NCBI RefSeq assembly: GCF_047948215.1
Contig: NC_134456.1
Coordinates: forward strand, 66,986,029 to 67,050,028
Reading direction: 5' to 3'
Origin: Lycorma delicatula
Lineage: Eukaryota > Arthropoda > Insecta > Hemiptera > Fulgoridae
Length of the DNA stretch: 64,000 nucleotides
Shown here one piece after another: positions 1 to 14,586 of this stretch (its first letter is position 1; each line of letters opens with the position of its first letter). The notes beneath the pieces are model-generated. The model ran no database searches. It was given only the letters and a program-made list of their open reading frames with translations, and was not told the DNA's origin. The position numbers and the translations under genes are program-made.

Positions 1-70
1 TCCGGAGATTCGAAGTTCGAATTCCCGTCAGGTATGGAATTTTTGTTATATTAAAAAATTTCCATTGGAT
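1..70 (+). repeat. Truncated tRNA-derived SINE (family 1), 3' part
   Basis: The window opens inside a copy of the SINE seen complete at 54888. The shared core is a B-box-like stretch (gttcgaattcccgtcaggta) followed by tggaattttt, against gttcgtatccccgtcaggta and ttgcagtttt in the other copy. The 5' half with the A box lies outside the window. Past about 70 the sequence is ordinary AT-rich DNA. Confidence 0.6.
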
Positions 71-3000
71 ATAACACTGACAAGCTTCGAGCTTATATAT
101 GGTGAATTAATTATAAAAAAATGTTACTTGTGAAAGAAATACGTAAAAATAATGAAAAAAATCCTTTACTTGTAATTATTATTTTAAAAAATATTTCGTA
201 TTATTATATAATAAAATAATTATTTATTGAACATGGGAGGTAGTAATGGTTAAGTCGGCTCAATTCGATTGTCATGGATCAGTTGCATAAAAGTATAATA
301 TGTAAGTTGCATTTAGACGATGATTCACTTTCACAAACTAAAAGTTAAATGCATTGTGTTTACGAACCACTAAAATATCCAGACGACAACCAGAGCACGA
401 TTTTTTCTGTAAGCAAGCGGTAGCCTATTCAATATTCATTTAACTCGTGACGTCATTTAGTAAATCATCTTATTTAAAATGTTTTACTGTAGTGCTTTAT
501 ACTGAATCCTATACATTGAACTACTGTCCTCGTTCTAAAAACTATTTGCTTCAGTAAAAGGGTTATTGAAAAAAAAAGTTGTACGCGATTTCGTGCTTGA
601 CTGTCTACTCAAATATGACATGCTTTTTGGTAGCTATTTAATGATTGCAGTACATTTAAAAATAAAGTGGTTATGTAATTACACTTTATTTTGCTTTGCA
701 TCATGAAATAAAATTATATTCCTACTTTCTTTGTGTATTATTAAAGAAAAAAAATTAAATTCATAGATCAACAAAAAGTAACATTAATATGTAACACAAA
801 AAAAGGAATGAACTTGTGGATTATTGAGAGCGTGTTCATTTTACATAATCATTTAAGATACAAATTTTTTTTCAGATTTCATTGATAGAAATTCGCAATA
901 GTTTAGACTATTTTTTTTTAAACAAGCTGCCGTTGTTGATAGAAAATCTTTTTGTATCAGAAAAAAGTGAATGAAATCTATTCATTCAGAATAATGAATG
1001 GGTTATTTTCATAATAAGAATGAAAATCCTTTTCTAAAAGAATTGAAAAGAAGAATGAAATTTATTTTCAAAAAGAATTGAAAAGAAGAATGAAATTTAT
1101 TTTCAAAAAATATATCATACATTAGTTTTTAAATTTAATAATCTATTATTTTATTATGGATTATGTATTATTTTAAAATTACGATTATTTTATCCGAATT
1201 GGAAAATAAGTATTATGCAATCTCTCACTGTTAAATTTATTGTTTACTTACTTTTAATAGATTTTAATAACCTCATTAAAAAATTATTATAGTTTCGTGT
1301 TACACTCATCAAAAAATTTGTTATTAATTAAATCTTAACATTCAAACTCCATAAGTAATATGAAAATAATATTTCAAACAATGTAACAACAAATTGTCTT
1401 GATTTGAATTGGGGATCTGTATAACAAAATAGATTTAATAGCACCTAATTGGTGAAGATATGGTTCTCCCCACCTGTTAGGGTTTTTACTGAACGAATTT
1501 AAACCATTTAGACGAATTCAAATAGATTTTTAGCAATGTTTTTTCATCCTCATTTTATATTAGTTCTTAAATTTTAGTTCCATTGAATTTCGTTTGCGTC
1601 TTAAAAAAAATTTCAAATATATGTGTACTTCTAGTAATTTTTTTTAATAAAAATCTTATTTACTATTTAAGGTGAATACTAGATTACCATTTATGTTTAA
1701 GTTGAAAACTTATGTAAATGTATCTGTATTCCAGTATGTTATAATAAAGTATTTTCTGGAAAACATTAAACAAACTCTGCAATCAATAACCTAAGTAAAT
1801 TCTACTTTGTCGAGAAAGGTAATCTTTATAAAGTAATAAAACTAATTATCAGTAGTTTATATAAGATTTAATATGCTTAAAATTAAATTTATCATTATGA
1901 CTATTTCTATTAACGTTTTAACGATAGAAAATATAATTTAATCTAATTTTTACGGGCTGCGATTGATTGCTGTAATTTATTTGAAATAATTCATATCTAT
2001 TAAAAATTAACGTAGTAGTGAAGATTTGGGATATTTCATTTCAGTTGTACATGCGAATTACAATAATACATAAATGTAAGGAGATGTTAAGTGTTTTTGT
2101 AAAATAGAAGAGAAGAATATGTTACGACAAACTATATAAATTAAATTGCAAGAGTATAGGAATTATAATATGAAAACGAAAATGAATTTGTAACTAATTA
2201 ATTCTTATGTTTGAATCATCTGATAGGAGGAAAGATCTAAGATGTAAAATAATACTGCATTAATTACGAGTAAAGGAATTAGTAAAAGCATTCGTTCTTC
2301 ATTGTAATTAGTCAAGGTTCATGAATCGCTACGTAGTAGTTTTGCGTTTATACTTTGAATTCGAATGAATAAAAAGTAACTTGAAATTAATGGATAAAGA
2401 AACTGTAATATTGATGAAAAGGAGATTAATTTAGACGTATTATATATGAATTCAGAAGAAAGCTAAGTACCTGAATTAGTTAATATCAGCTAATTATGAC
2501 CAACCAAGATATTCGTTCTCAGTTTGCACTTCCTGCCTATTCCATAAAATATTTGTAACATTTTGAAATTGCAGAATATTTTATTTTTCTTCAGTGATGA
2601 GTAAATTACGATAATTATGATTTTCTTACTATAATTACAAATAAGTTCCGAGGAATACATAATTTTTCATGCAGTAAAAAGTTCAAGTATTATTCTCAAC
2701 AAGACAACATTAGCTTATTCTCACCAACCCGTAATTTGTAAACCACTTGACTAAAATACTATTTACTTTTGGATGTAAGTACTGCTAAATAAGTTCACCA
2801 TTGATTCCAAACCTCGATAGAACTAGGAGGTAATTGTTAATTATACATACGTACTTTCTTATTCAAATTAAGTACATTATCGATATAAGTCTATTTATTC
2901 TTTTTCTTTATTAAAAATAAGTATTTTATATAAAAAGTGATATATCAATAATGTTAATAATGACTTTATAAAAGACATTTTAGAAAAAAGTACATGTTTC

Positions 3001-6000
3001 ATAATTTCTTCGACGACATGAGTAGGATATTCCATCATTATACGTGTTTTTAAATTTTCTTCTTATGTTTTTATCGTAATTTTCTTCTTTTTTGTTTTCT
3101 GATGATTAAGCACAAACAAGGCTTATGCATGGGAATATGATATGAAATATTTGTAGCATTTAAAAAAAATCCAAGCCCGACCGTGATTTAAGTACGGAAT
3201 CTTTCAGATGAAATACTCTGTCAGGAAGCTTGTCAAATTATATTATAAATTATACGAAATTATTTATTTAGAACATTTAAATGGAATTTAAAATTAATAT
3301 CGATGATGATCTAGTTAATTTTCCGTCATGTAGATGTAAAATAATTACCTTTTTATATAAAGCCGAATCAAATTTAAGTTTAACAGACAAGTTTTTTCTT
3401 AAATTTTTAGGTTCTGAAGGTTGACCACTGTACAGGTTGAAATTTACTAAAAAAATGACAAACCCCCCCCCCCCAAAAAAAAGACGAAAAAAGATTCAAA
3501 AAAGAATCTCAAAACAAAAACGCAGGAAAAAATGTAACATTAAAAATTAAAGATACAAAATTATCAACTGTACATAAATCCTTCGCCCCAAAAACATAAT
3601 GCTCCTGGAATATAAACTAACTTTTTATCAACCGCACAAAGTTTTACATCGGGAAAACAGGAGGTAAACTAAAATAAAAATATATTGAATATATTAACTT
3701 ATCATAGAAATTGTCAAAGTTACAGATAGAAATCTCATGGAAACGAATAAAAATATATTTTAAATTTACAACGTTCTTTATATTCTATAAACAAAAAATT
3801 ATTAAAATTTATTAATGCACTTGAACTTTAGGAAACATATAACAATGATCACGAAAGTAGTAAGTACGTTGATTAATCACATTATATTCTGACATTTTCC
3901 TGACACCTTTTGTTTATTAAGTTTATCGATTCTGTACTCGTAATCAGTAGTATTCCTTAATTTTAAATTTAGAATACTTTTAATATTACATTTAAGGAGA
4001 TATCAAATTTATGAAGAAGAACGTGTTAGTTAGTAAAACCAACAAATTGTTGTTCAACAATTATATCCTATTGGATTTTTTGGTTATAATCAAAATGTAT
4101 TCCAATTATAATCAATAATATAATTAATTATATAATCAATAATCCAATGTATTCCAATATTCCAAAATGTATACAGTTGAAGTTGTACGGAAGTAGTAAA
4201 ATCGCCGGTGTCAGAGATAATGGCTGCAAGTTTAAGTAAATAATTTAAAAAGTATTGATATAATTATAAAAGAAAATCGTAGTTTAAAATTTATTCCGTC
4301 TTATTAAAAATCAATGATTTTTTTAATATAAATATTATGTAATAGATTGCATAATAATGATTAATGTTACAGGTAAACAAAATTTATTTTCTTATCTTAA
4401 TTAAAAAGTTTATTTGTATTAAAAAAAAAAAAAAAACATGAATGGTAGTAAACGTCTGAAATAAAGCTTATTTAATTATAGAGAAGATTCAGTAATTTTA
4501 AATAAAATAAATAATTCTATTAATGAAAAAAAAATCTACTTTTATTAATTGTATAACACCCGAAATTACTTCCCGAAAAGTGACTAAAATTTACACCTTG
4601 TGGTTTATTATGAGTGAAAAGAACTGCATTATATCTTAATTACTTGGTCACTGATTTTATTGCTTGTATTGAATTTATTAATGTGTATAATGTTCTTATA
4701 TTATTATGTCATAAATACTTTTTTAACTTTTTTATACATATATATATATAAAATTTTATTTTGGCTATTGCATTCTAATAATGTAAGTACGATTTTACTA
4801 TGATGATTTTAATAACAAAAATATTTTACTTTCTAAATTGTTCATATATTAGGAGTATATAGTTTCATTTTTAATTATTTCCGTACTTAACTCAGGGTAT
4901 TATTGTTTTTTTACACATTATCAAATTATCACTTTCAGTATTTTCATGAATAAAACTGGATTAGTATAATAAAGAATTAAACTAAATTATTATTTTTTTT
5001 TTATATCAAGATAACAGGAAAGTGAAAGAAAAGGTTAATGTTAACCGTGATAATGGTTCTGAAAGTTTGATGAATGACCAGGATCTGTCATCTAGGGTAC
5101 GGAAGAAAATGCCATTTTATTTTTCTTTATTCATAAAAGTCAGTCACAATAATGATTTTTTCCTTAATGATAGTGATTTCATATATTATATTTCATTTAA
5201 AATAAGGCCTCGCTTTCACAATATTTAAACAAACTTTATAGATGCTTAGATTATTACCACACAAGAAAAGATATAATATTTAAAATTTCCTAGTGTTTTA
5301 ATGGTCAAAAGATTTAAAAGTCTATAGAAATATTTCAGTTACTTTAATAAATTTAAAAAAAAGTTATATTTTATGTTTCGTGAAAAGAAAAATAATTTTA
5401 TTAGAAAATGTATAAAGTAACTTACAACTTAATTTAATAAACAAATGTCAATTTATTTATATTTCTCAAGAATTACTGAATATTTTTAAACTTTTAATGT
5501 ACGTATATGAATATAAACTATATTAATATAAATTATTTTTGAATAATTTAAAAAAAAAAACTTAAATATGTAAAATATAAATTTTTCTGTAACTTTCAGC
5601 TTTATTCATGAGTGTACCTTTTTTTGTTTAATCACGATTTTAATTACTTCAAAATTTGCACTTGTTTAGTTTTCTGAAATTTTTTTAAACACGAATTGTT
5701 TCCAACTTTTAAAAAAATTTCATTTTTTAATGAAATAATCTTTTAAAATTATAAAACAAAAAAATGTGAGCTTCAGATTCGAAGTTCAAAAGAACCGTTT
5801 TTTTTTTAAATTGAAATTTTGTTCGATTTAAACATTTTACGACTTTTAATTTTTTTTTTTTTTTTTCATAATATGCGTACTAAGTAAATATAAAACCCTT
5901 ACTTTTGTTAGAGAGAGGATTCCCAATAAATAATTTAAGTTGAAATTTTATTTACATTAGGATTTTATTTCAATCTACAAGTGTCATTAAATTGTTTTTA

Positions 6001-9000
6001 CAATTACTACTTCGTAGATGCGTAAACAGATAGAACATAAATTGGTATAACAAATTTTTCAGATATGTGAGATGTGAGAATAGCAAGAAGAGTTGTAGTT
6101 TTTCCTCCGACAGAATTATGTTCAGTTAGAAACACTTCAATAAATTGATGTTAAATTATGGGAATTATAGGCAATTTAATAGTAAAAATGAAAATAATAG
6201 TAAGGTAGTGTAAATAAATTAATACAAGTGTAGATAAATTAATATTTCTTAATTTAAGATAATATAATAATTACTTCTTTGTATACTAATTGTAAACTAG
6301 TATAAACTAATACAAAAGTTTATGTGGTTAATTACTTTAATAGTTTAATTACTTCTCAATTATGACCTGAATTTATACGACATTAGATTAGGTTACGTGA
6401 AGAGCATAATTTGTTAACTAGACATGATTAGAACAACCAGATCTTACAAACAAATTTTGTCCCACAAATTTAATTGAATATTTTGTAAATAACATTATTA
6501 AACTGATATTTATTCTGTGGGTATGTGAAAGTTTTCTTAATGCATGTGAGTGAGAATCTTTGTTCGCTCATTGAATGAAATGAAAAGTTGAAGAGATTAT
6601 TTTCTGCTGGTTATTTGTAATTATTATTATCGTTAAAATGTATTATTAGACATACGGTTTTGTTACTAGATCAAACCGTGCCTTTTTTCTAATTAGAATT
6701 TGATTTTTATTATTGTTTTTTGTGTAGGTTTTATTTTTTAATTAATGTGAGAGAATGGGTTATCATTGAAACCTTTATTAGGGACTGTATTAGTTATCGT
6801 ATTCGCTTTCCTTCATCTATGTATAAAATAAAATTAATTTCTATATTAGTTTAGAAATATTGTTTTAATATTTAAATAGAATAAAATAATTAACGTATTT
6901 CTTGTTTAATTAGTCTTTGGTGTACAAAATATTATTTATTGTCTATTACTTGATTATATTAGTCGATCAACTATGCTGTATTTTCTAGTTGATGGAAAGT
7001 TTTCCATATAAAGAAAAATTAAATTTGACGTATAATTTTGTTAGAATATTAATACAAAGCTGATGAGACTTAAGCTGGTAGAAAACGTGTCTTTATCTAG
7101 GTAAGAAACTGAAGGAAGTAAAAAATAAATATTTTTCTTTAAGTTAAATTTGTTTCTTTTCTCATGGATACATATTTAAAGGAAAAGTGTAACTGAAAAA
7201 AAGTGAAAACTGATAAGCAATGCTGTTGTCTCGTTATTTAATTCTAATTAATTTTTTTGAAAAATCAGAAGAATATTAATATTAGTAAAGTCCTTTTCGA
7301 TAAAAATTACGAACCAAGTTTATCTACCGAATAGGTAAATGTACTTTCGAATGTAAAAATAAAGAAAAGAAATTAAGGGAAGGAATATCTTGGATACAGA
7401 AGGAATGTTTTTCTATGAACTAAAGAAATAACATTTCACTGAACGATACAAAAATTGATGTAATTTTATAAAACATATTTAAGATTACACTGATCACCAT
7501 GTGGTTATCGGCCCTGGGGTAGGTCCCTTGAATCTTATCCGTCTCCATTCTTTTCTATTCCCAATTAAACTTTTAATATTAGTATACATTTTAATTAAGA
7601 AAATAATAATAATAAACACATTATTATTTATTTATTATTAATTATTACTGTTTATTTTTTCTACTTTATTTCCGAAAAAATGTAAGAGATTGTTTAAATA
7701 TTTTATATTTAAATGTAATCACCTTATATGTATGAATATATTTTTGTAATTTTAATAACGTAAATAATTTTTATAATTTTTACCGATATAGTATTACACG
7801 TTTTTAATTTCATTATAAAATACTTTTTTCCTGATATTTAATTTTTTTTTTTTTTTATTAAAATAATTAAAAAAAAAAAACAAATTGAAGAGAAAGTTCA
7901 CTGTCATTACATTTCATTGATTAGCTCAAACTACAGAAATATTTTGCTGTTTTGCTTTCATTTTAAAGTTTTTTCTCGGATAAATTATTTTCTGCGTAAC
8001 CTTCCTTACATCTATTTAATTAATTATAGCCTTAAATATGTGATTCATATAAATATAAAACAAAACGTTGAAATTTGGAAGTAAAAATATTTAATTGTAC
8101 TGCTGAACGGGGTCAAGTAATTTCAAAGGGGCTAATAATTAATTTAATTATTTAGAATATATTTTCGTTATTTTTGTTTGTTTATTTTTTTTATTCAATA
8201 AATTATTTTTTTCGGGATAATTTTTTAGTTAAAATTCGTAATGAATTATGTAATTTTTGCATTGATATTATTAATTAATATCAAATCAGTAATTTTGAAT
8301 CGCATACATAATTTTATATACCATTACATAATTTGCTCCTAAAATTACGAGTATATTACGAGTACATACACGTACTCCGTAATGAAAATAAATGCACTTA
8401 AACTTATTTTTTAAAGTTGTTTGAATGAATTGATAAAATATAAAAAAATGTATAAAATTATTTCAAAAAATTTCAAAATTCTATTTATATTTCAGGGTAA
8501 AATTATAATTGTAGTAAAAATTGAATAACTCCCAAGCAAACACCAACAAGAATACAGAAATCAATTTACATTAAAAAAAAAAAAACATAATAAATAAAAG
8601 AAATCAATACAACAAAATCTAAAATCAAAAATATAATAAAAAATGGAAACATAAAACATAAAATCTAAATAAAATTTTAGTTTTACTTTTAATTTTTTTT
8701 GTAATTTACCCAGTATGTGAACGGTGATAAGTATTGATTCGTATCATCAAATATTTTTTTGTCATTGCATATAGATTTCAAAACATTAAGGGAAAAATTA
8801 TATATTTTATTCTTCTTGATAATTCACTTTATTAGTCCAATTTTTAAAAAAATTGAATAATATGGGCTCCGAAAATAAAAATAAAAACGATAGAGGTTAT
8901 ATTCCTACGTAAAATGAACTCGATTATTTTAATGAATAAACAACAAAATATACGGTGTAATTTTCAAATGAATCTAGCTGAGTATTTATTATATTGTTAG

Positions 9001-10740
9001 TTTTAAAATACGCATAATACTCTTATTAATTCTGTCATCCATGATTATCTTCTTAACTTAATATATATTTCTATTCCACGTACTAAGCACTGTGAAATAT
9101 TCTAAAACCTATGAGTTTACTTGTTTCTTTCTCATTTCAATTCCTCAGTCATTATCCCACGTATATTTTTAATATCAACAGTGAAAGATTAACGGGAAGT
9201 AGAATAAATTAAAGCTTAAATAACCAAATTATTAATAGTAACAACATACAGGGTTAATTTATGACTCAAAGATAATAAATCAGAAATTTTATGTTTTGAA
9301 TAACGAATGTTTTAAAAATTAAATGAAAAAATTACATCTCCCAATAATGTAAATAAAAATTACACTTTTTATTTTTATTTACCACTTCGTGTATAATATA
9401 TATTATGGTTTAATGCACAAAATTTGCCGAGAGCTTATTGTTGCAATATTGACTAATAAGCTGTGAATTATTTACGTATATTAGCATTAGAATAATTCAG
9501 GCTTGAATTTTTGAAAATATGTTTACATTTGAGGGATTATAAGCAATTTTATTTTACATTTTAGTGACATATATGAAAGGTGTATAATTTTTAATTTGCT
9601 TCATTAAATCGGTGTGTGGAATTTTTCACGTACGGAAAAAATCACGCATAAGAGTTGTTCTGGTTTCTTTAAAGAGCTCATTATTGTTTAATTTATATTG
9701 TATGATTTTACAATGAAAGTGGCAATTAAATATATACAGGTACACTTATTCAATATTTTAATTACATTATACTGAATAGTTACTCGTCATGTTCACATTA
9801 ATTAGTGAGCTCACAATATTAAAGCTGTACCAAAGCTTATATCATTCAACCAGGAGTCTCATGAGCAAACAAACATTCATGTAAGTACTGTATACCATTA
9901 GGTTTCCCTTTTGAATGTACTGTTACACTTCAGTTAATAGTAAAAGATCCGAGTGGAAACACTTCATTTATGATCACTGCGATAAGAATAATTTTGATAA
10001 AATAAATTTTCATTAATTCAACACTATTTAATTTCCCTCTTTAAAATCAAATTGTTTAGAATTTATAAGTATTCTTTAAACGCGAAAACGGTTTTTAACT
10101 TTAATTTTTACCATTGCGATTATAGTACCAGGGATTATATAACAGGGCTATAATATTTTATGGGTAAAAGTATAAAGATCTAATTTTTAAAATGAGGTAT
10201 ATTTTGATAATTGCATAACATAATATAAGATAAAGTATCATAATACTACATACATATACCTCGCAAAATATGGACTTACTGTTAAATAAATTACCCTCCT
10301 TAAATACATAAGATATTTAAGATTGCCTCTTTAATCACGTAATATTATTACTTTTTAATGACTTCTTTTAAAGGATTATGATGCGACAACAATTTCTTAA
10401 ACCCAAAGAAAAAGATAGGTTTTAAAAATACTTTTCTGATGAATTTATGTGGTTTGTTGTATTAGATATTGTAGTGCATAAAAATAATAATACTTAACTA
10501 GAAGAAAGTAGTAAATATTTGTTCTTTTCCTTTTTACTTAAAACTAGTTAGAAAAAAATTATTAAAAAAAAATAATAAATCAAGAAAAATAATACTATTA
10601 ATTTCAGTTTGCATAACAGAGGGCCCTAATAGAGGCTTCATGGTTTGTTAGGGATAGAGAGATTCATTCATTACCTTCTGTTTACGAAGAGTTTAAAAAA
10701 TTTAGTTCATGGCATAAACAAGATTAGAAAAACATGTAAA
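71..10740. other. AT-rich DNA, no gene seen
   Basis: This is a long AT-rich stretch rich in A and T runs. Open frames are short and of low complexity, with no protein family recognised on either strand. It holds one exact 35-bp tandem duplication (1036-1105), a 12-C tract followed by A8 (3463-3482), and small less AT-rich patches near 1450-1500, 7500-7560 and 10615-10690 that are too short to classify. It may be intron of the cuticle gene to the right, whose later exons are not found here. Confidence 0.5.
1036..1105. repeat. Exact 35-bp tandem duplication
   Basis: Two identical 35-nt units sit head to tail at 1036-1070 and 1071-1105. Each begins aaaagaattgaaaagaagaa and ends tttattttca. The lack of any difference between the units suggests a recent slippage or duplication event. 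Confidence 0.9.
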
Positions 10741-10744
10741 TTAT

Positions 10745-10906
10745 ATGGCAGTAAATCTATTTGACAACAGCGATGACATAAAGCGACTAAAAAGTTTCCG
10801 TTTGCTGGACCTGGTAGATGTAACCAGAGGAGTGGACGGGAACCTAGGCGTAGGAACACAGGATGAGTCTGTCTCTGTGAGTGAACGTCACTTTGATAGT
10901 CTACAA
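10745..10906 (+). other. Less AT-rich open stretch, unrecognised
   Basis: An open frame on the plus strand runs about 54 codons with balanced, charged composition (for example RLLDLVDVTRGVDGNLGVG) before it enters a TA microsatellite. The minus strand is also open for about 45 codons here. I recognise neither product. It could be a transposon scrap or a host exon. The microsatellite immediately downstream argues against the plus frame continuing as a gene. Confidence 0.25.
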
Positions 10907-10939
10907 ATTACAACTATTTGTAATATTTGTTTTATCTAC

Positions 10940-10941
<2 letters not shown>

Positions 10942-10981
<40 letters not shown>
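10942..10981. repeat. (AT)n microsatellite
   Basis: About twenty uninterrupted AT dinucleotides. Shorter TA runs occur at 4738-4750, 19699-19713 and 21601-21625. Confidence 0.95.
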
Positions 10982-10985
<4 letters not shown>

Positions 10986-11109
10986 TCATATATTGTTTTT
11001 TTATTTCATACCTGTCAATATATGAAAACAACACTAAAGATAAAACAATGACATTGTTTTTATTTTTGTTCTTTTTACCTTTGATTTTGTTTCTGGTGGT
11101 GTATTGAGT

Positions 11110-13555
11110 ATTGAACTTTACTATGACCAGTTACAAGTGCTTTGTCTATGTATGAGGGGTTAAATCTTTGTAAGCTTTAATGAGGGGTTTCGTCGGGTAC
11201 CTTATTTCACGTGATTATTATTAACAAAATTTACTTATAGTTTCCTATGAGGTACCGATTGTAAATAGTAACAGACAGAAGAAAAACATTGCATATTGCA
11301 AGTATCATTTTTGTCAGAATTCTACTGAAAGTTATTTGATTAATTAAAATAAGGACCAGTAATCGAACAGATAAAATTGACATTTTACCTAAATAATTTT
11401 ATAATAAAATAAAATTTAATAAAATATAAATTATTTCAATGAATTATATAAAAAAACAATAAAGATCTTCAATAAAAATAAAATAATTAAAATTATACAT
11501 TTTAAGAAAATACGTTTTACTTCAATAAAATCATGTATAAAATTAATGTTGAACACATAAATTTTAATTCATGTTTTTTTTTTTTTTAAAGTGGTTTGTA
11601 GTAGTATTATTTCTTTAAAAATTTTTGTGTTAGGTTGTCACTGGCAAATAAATGGCTGAATGTGTTCGGTAATATAATTGCATGCGTTTGGGTGTACGAA
11701 TTTTTTTTGTCAATACGGTTGTTATTTAGGAACGTTCAAGGTTATAGGGAATTAGGTATTTTTAAGTTCTACGATTCTGTTTTACCAGTAATTACTTAAC
11801 TGTAGAACTGGAAGCAGTCGATTTTTCTAACATTTAGTTTTCATTCTAAACGCCAGTAAAACAAATTAACGCAGTTTTTTACGATAGACAATATTTTGTT
11901 GACTAACTCGCATCTTATTGTCTCTATTTCGATACTAATCGAGAACTAACATTTTATTCTTTCTTATAAGTCTTTACGATTATCTGTATTATAATTTTGT
12001 AATCACATCATCATCTTGATTAGGCTTTTTTTTCGAGTTTTGACTCATCGTATTGTAGTCATTACGCTATTATTTAGTTTATTTAATTAATTGTAGACTT
12101 TCTTGTAGATTTATTATAACTAATTTAGGCTGTACGAATGAAAACAGTACACGTTTTTTTCATACGTATTATAGAATTAAAATTGGATGTATTTTATTAA
12201 TTTTATTTATCTATTAATGCAATTAATAGATATTAGATGATTAGATTAATGGAATAATTAACTCTATATTTGATCTATTATTAATTACATTTTAGGATGT
12301 AGTTAAGAAAAAATACTGATTTTGTATAATTTCATTTTGTAATGTTTTGAAAATAATTGTAACCCTCTTGAGGGAAAATCAATATTTAAAAACTCTAAAA
12401 TTGTACTACTTTTCAGAAATAAAAACACTTAAGGGCATTAATATTTTTCACTGTTACGCTAATTTTATATGTAACTTTTGAAACTTCTGTAAATTAAGGA
12501 TTTTTACTTGTTTTTTTTTCTTCTTAAAAAAAAAAAATGAAAAACTTTCTAAAGCACCCTGCTATAGAAACAAAAGTTTTCCTTTTCTAGGGTTAATCAG
12601 GGTAATTATCGTTTTTAAATATCATACCATCTTTTTCTTCTTTGAAGGTATTTCAGTGTTACAGGTTAAAATACCTCACCGTACATCAAATGACATATAT
12701 AAAAAATTATGAATATGATGTCTGTGAAAATAATTTCATTGCACATTACCACGTGTAATAATAAAAAGCTATAATTCATCAGTACTGATGACTAAGTAAT
12801 ATGATTGTGATTCGTGTATTCTTTATTGTTACGGCTTCACTACAAAATATAAGCCAGTTCACTTTTTCAACCTCTGTCATTAACAGAAGACCAATAAGGA
12901 AATTATATCAGCAATGAATAAAACCGTTTAATGTCATTTTTATCAGCCTTAGTTATAGCTACAGCCTTAGTAGTAGGCTAGCCTTAGTAGTTACAATAAA
13001 TTAAAATACAATTAAAAAATTTAATTTATTATATTGAATGTATGTTTAAATGGGTATTTAATTATTTTTTCACTTTTGAAAACCACAGACTATCACCCCT
13101 CAGTTACGCAGTAGATTTTTGTGAAATTATTTTTATACAATTATTTTTTAAATACAATTTCTAATCGAGATTCGTGTCCAAAACCAAAACCAGATCGACC
13201 GAAATTAGAAATATCTGGTTTAAATATAAAACAACTGTTACACTTTAGATTTTTATACCTAACTAATGTTAAAATAAATTTCAAATGTCAGATAAAAATT
13301 AGAAGTTTCAAAGTAGTTTTTAGTATACTTTAGATTTTAATTTTAAATAATTATTCGTTTTAAAATATTGTCATTGATTTTTTATTTATTGTTTTATTTT
13401 TTACTGCATTCCAAACATCTTAGTACTGACTACAACTTCTGTCTCCGAAAAGTAATTTGTAAGTACGTTATTCGTGACAACAAATGACGGTTAAGAAAAA
13501 TAGTTGTGATTTAAAAAAAAAGTTAAAATTGAAATTAGATAAAAGATAATATTAC
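11110..13555. other. AT-rich DNA, probable intron 2 of the cuticle gene
   Basis: No coding or element homology is recognised. It lies directly downstream, on the minus strand, of a splice donor that ends exon 2 of the pro-resilin-like gene, so it is inferred to be intronic. I looked for a reverse-strand chitin-binding R&R exon (a GC-richer patch with spaced Gly, Tyr and Pro codons) and found none here or further left. Confidence 0.4.
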
Positions 13556-13852
13556 CGGTTCTGAGTGATCATGACCACCTTGTCCACTACCATATCCTCC
13601 GTTACTAGCATAACCTCCTCCATTACTAGCATATCCTCCTCCGTTACCCTGTTCACCAAATCCTCCTGAGGGTGCGCCATAAGATGAGGATGGTATATTA
13701 TACGCTGCAGTTATCGCTCCACCGCCATCTCCAAATGATGGCACTCCATATTGTGATGATACGTCTGATCCACTGTTTGAAGGAGCTCCATATGTTGAAC
13801 CTAGGTTACCGGCTTTAGCTGTAAACAGGCTAGCGGCTAATACACAACAAAC
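13556..13852 (-). CDS. Pro-resilin-like cuticle protein, exon 2
   Basis: The exon is 297 nt (99 codons). On the minus strand it runs from an acceptor (ttttttcag) just above 13852 to a donor (CCG|gtaata) just below 13556, phase 0 at both ends. It starts VCCVLAASLFTAKAG, the hydrophobic half of a signal peptide with predicted cleavage after AKA. The mature part is rich in Gly, Ser, Asn and Tyr with YGAPS twice, YGVPS once and two GGGYASN units, then GGHDHSEP at the exon end. Short YGAP motifs and Gly-rich repeats are typical of insect pro-resilins and related elastic cuticle proteins, which are secreted into the chitin matrix. The family usually follows Glu-Pro with an R&R chitin-binding domain. 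That exon is not in the window, so the full product is unproved. Reading through the donor meets a stop after only a few codons. Confidence 0.75.
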
Positions 13853-14586
13853 CTGAAAAAATTATGATCTAGTAATACTTGAATGTTTAATATTTTAGAC
13901 ACAATTATATATTTTCAAATTATATTATCGCATACTATCTTGCACGCTAACATAAATTGGGGAAATGAAAGATGAAATGCACTTCGTTTGCAAAAATATG
14001 CGCAACACAATCAATGCAGATAGAAATATTAAACAGAATATATTTCGCCAGCTGAAATTTTAATAGTACATGCGTGATTTAAATTGATTCAATCTGTAGT
14101 TTAGAATTTATATATAAATATTAATATACGAGTATATATAAATAAATTTTTTTTAGCAATATTAATCCCAAATCGTAATAAAAATAATGGTAAAAAAATC
14201 TCACAATACTTCCGATATCTTTGTGTATTTCTAAAAGCAAAGATTATTGATATTTCAACTTTATTTTATTAAATTAAGGACGAAATACATTTATCAAAAC
14301 TATTTATGCTATACAATCAAATGTAAGTGTTAGGCCAGTTTAATAGTTAAATATGTACATTTAATATACAAACGATTTTTAATTGGGGAAAAAAATTGGT
14401 TTACTGAAATCTTATTGGTCAATAGTTGAATAAAAGCCTACAAAAAATCAGATCAGCGCATGCTGAACCTTACGAAATTCTATTGATATCTCATTTTCGA
14501 ACGACTGATATTGATTAGCTAATTTTACTTAATAAATATCATTACGGTCTAAATTTCATGAGCTTTAAGGAATTATATTTTCTTTT

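Noticed and set aside
5022..5228. 68-codon frame in AT-rich DNA, and similar ones at 13121, 20546, 21738, 27448, 27913, 32434, 44328, 50837, 60262
   Set aside because: They are Phe/Ile/Lys/Asn-rich with no domain, as expected by chance in this base composition.
13535..13555. Exon 2 ending by read-through to a stop after SEPVILSFI
   Set aside because: A clean phase-0 donor (CCG|gtaata) fits the family structure better; the read-through residues look like intron.
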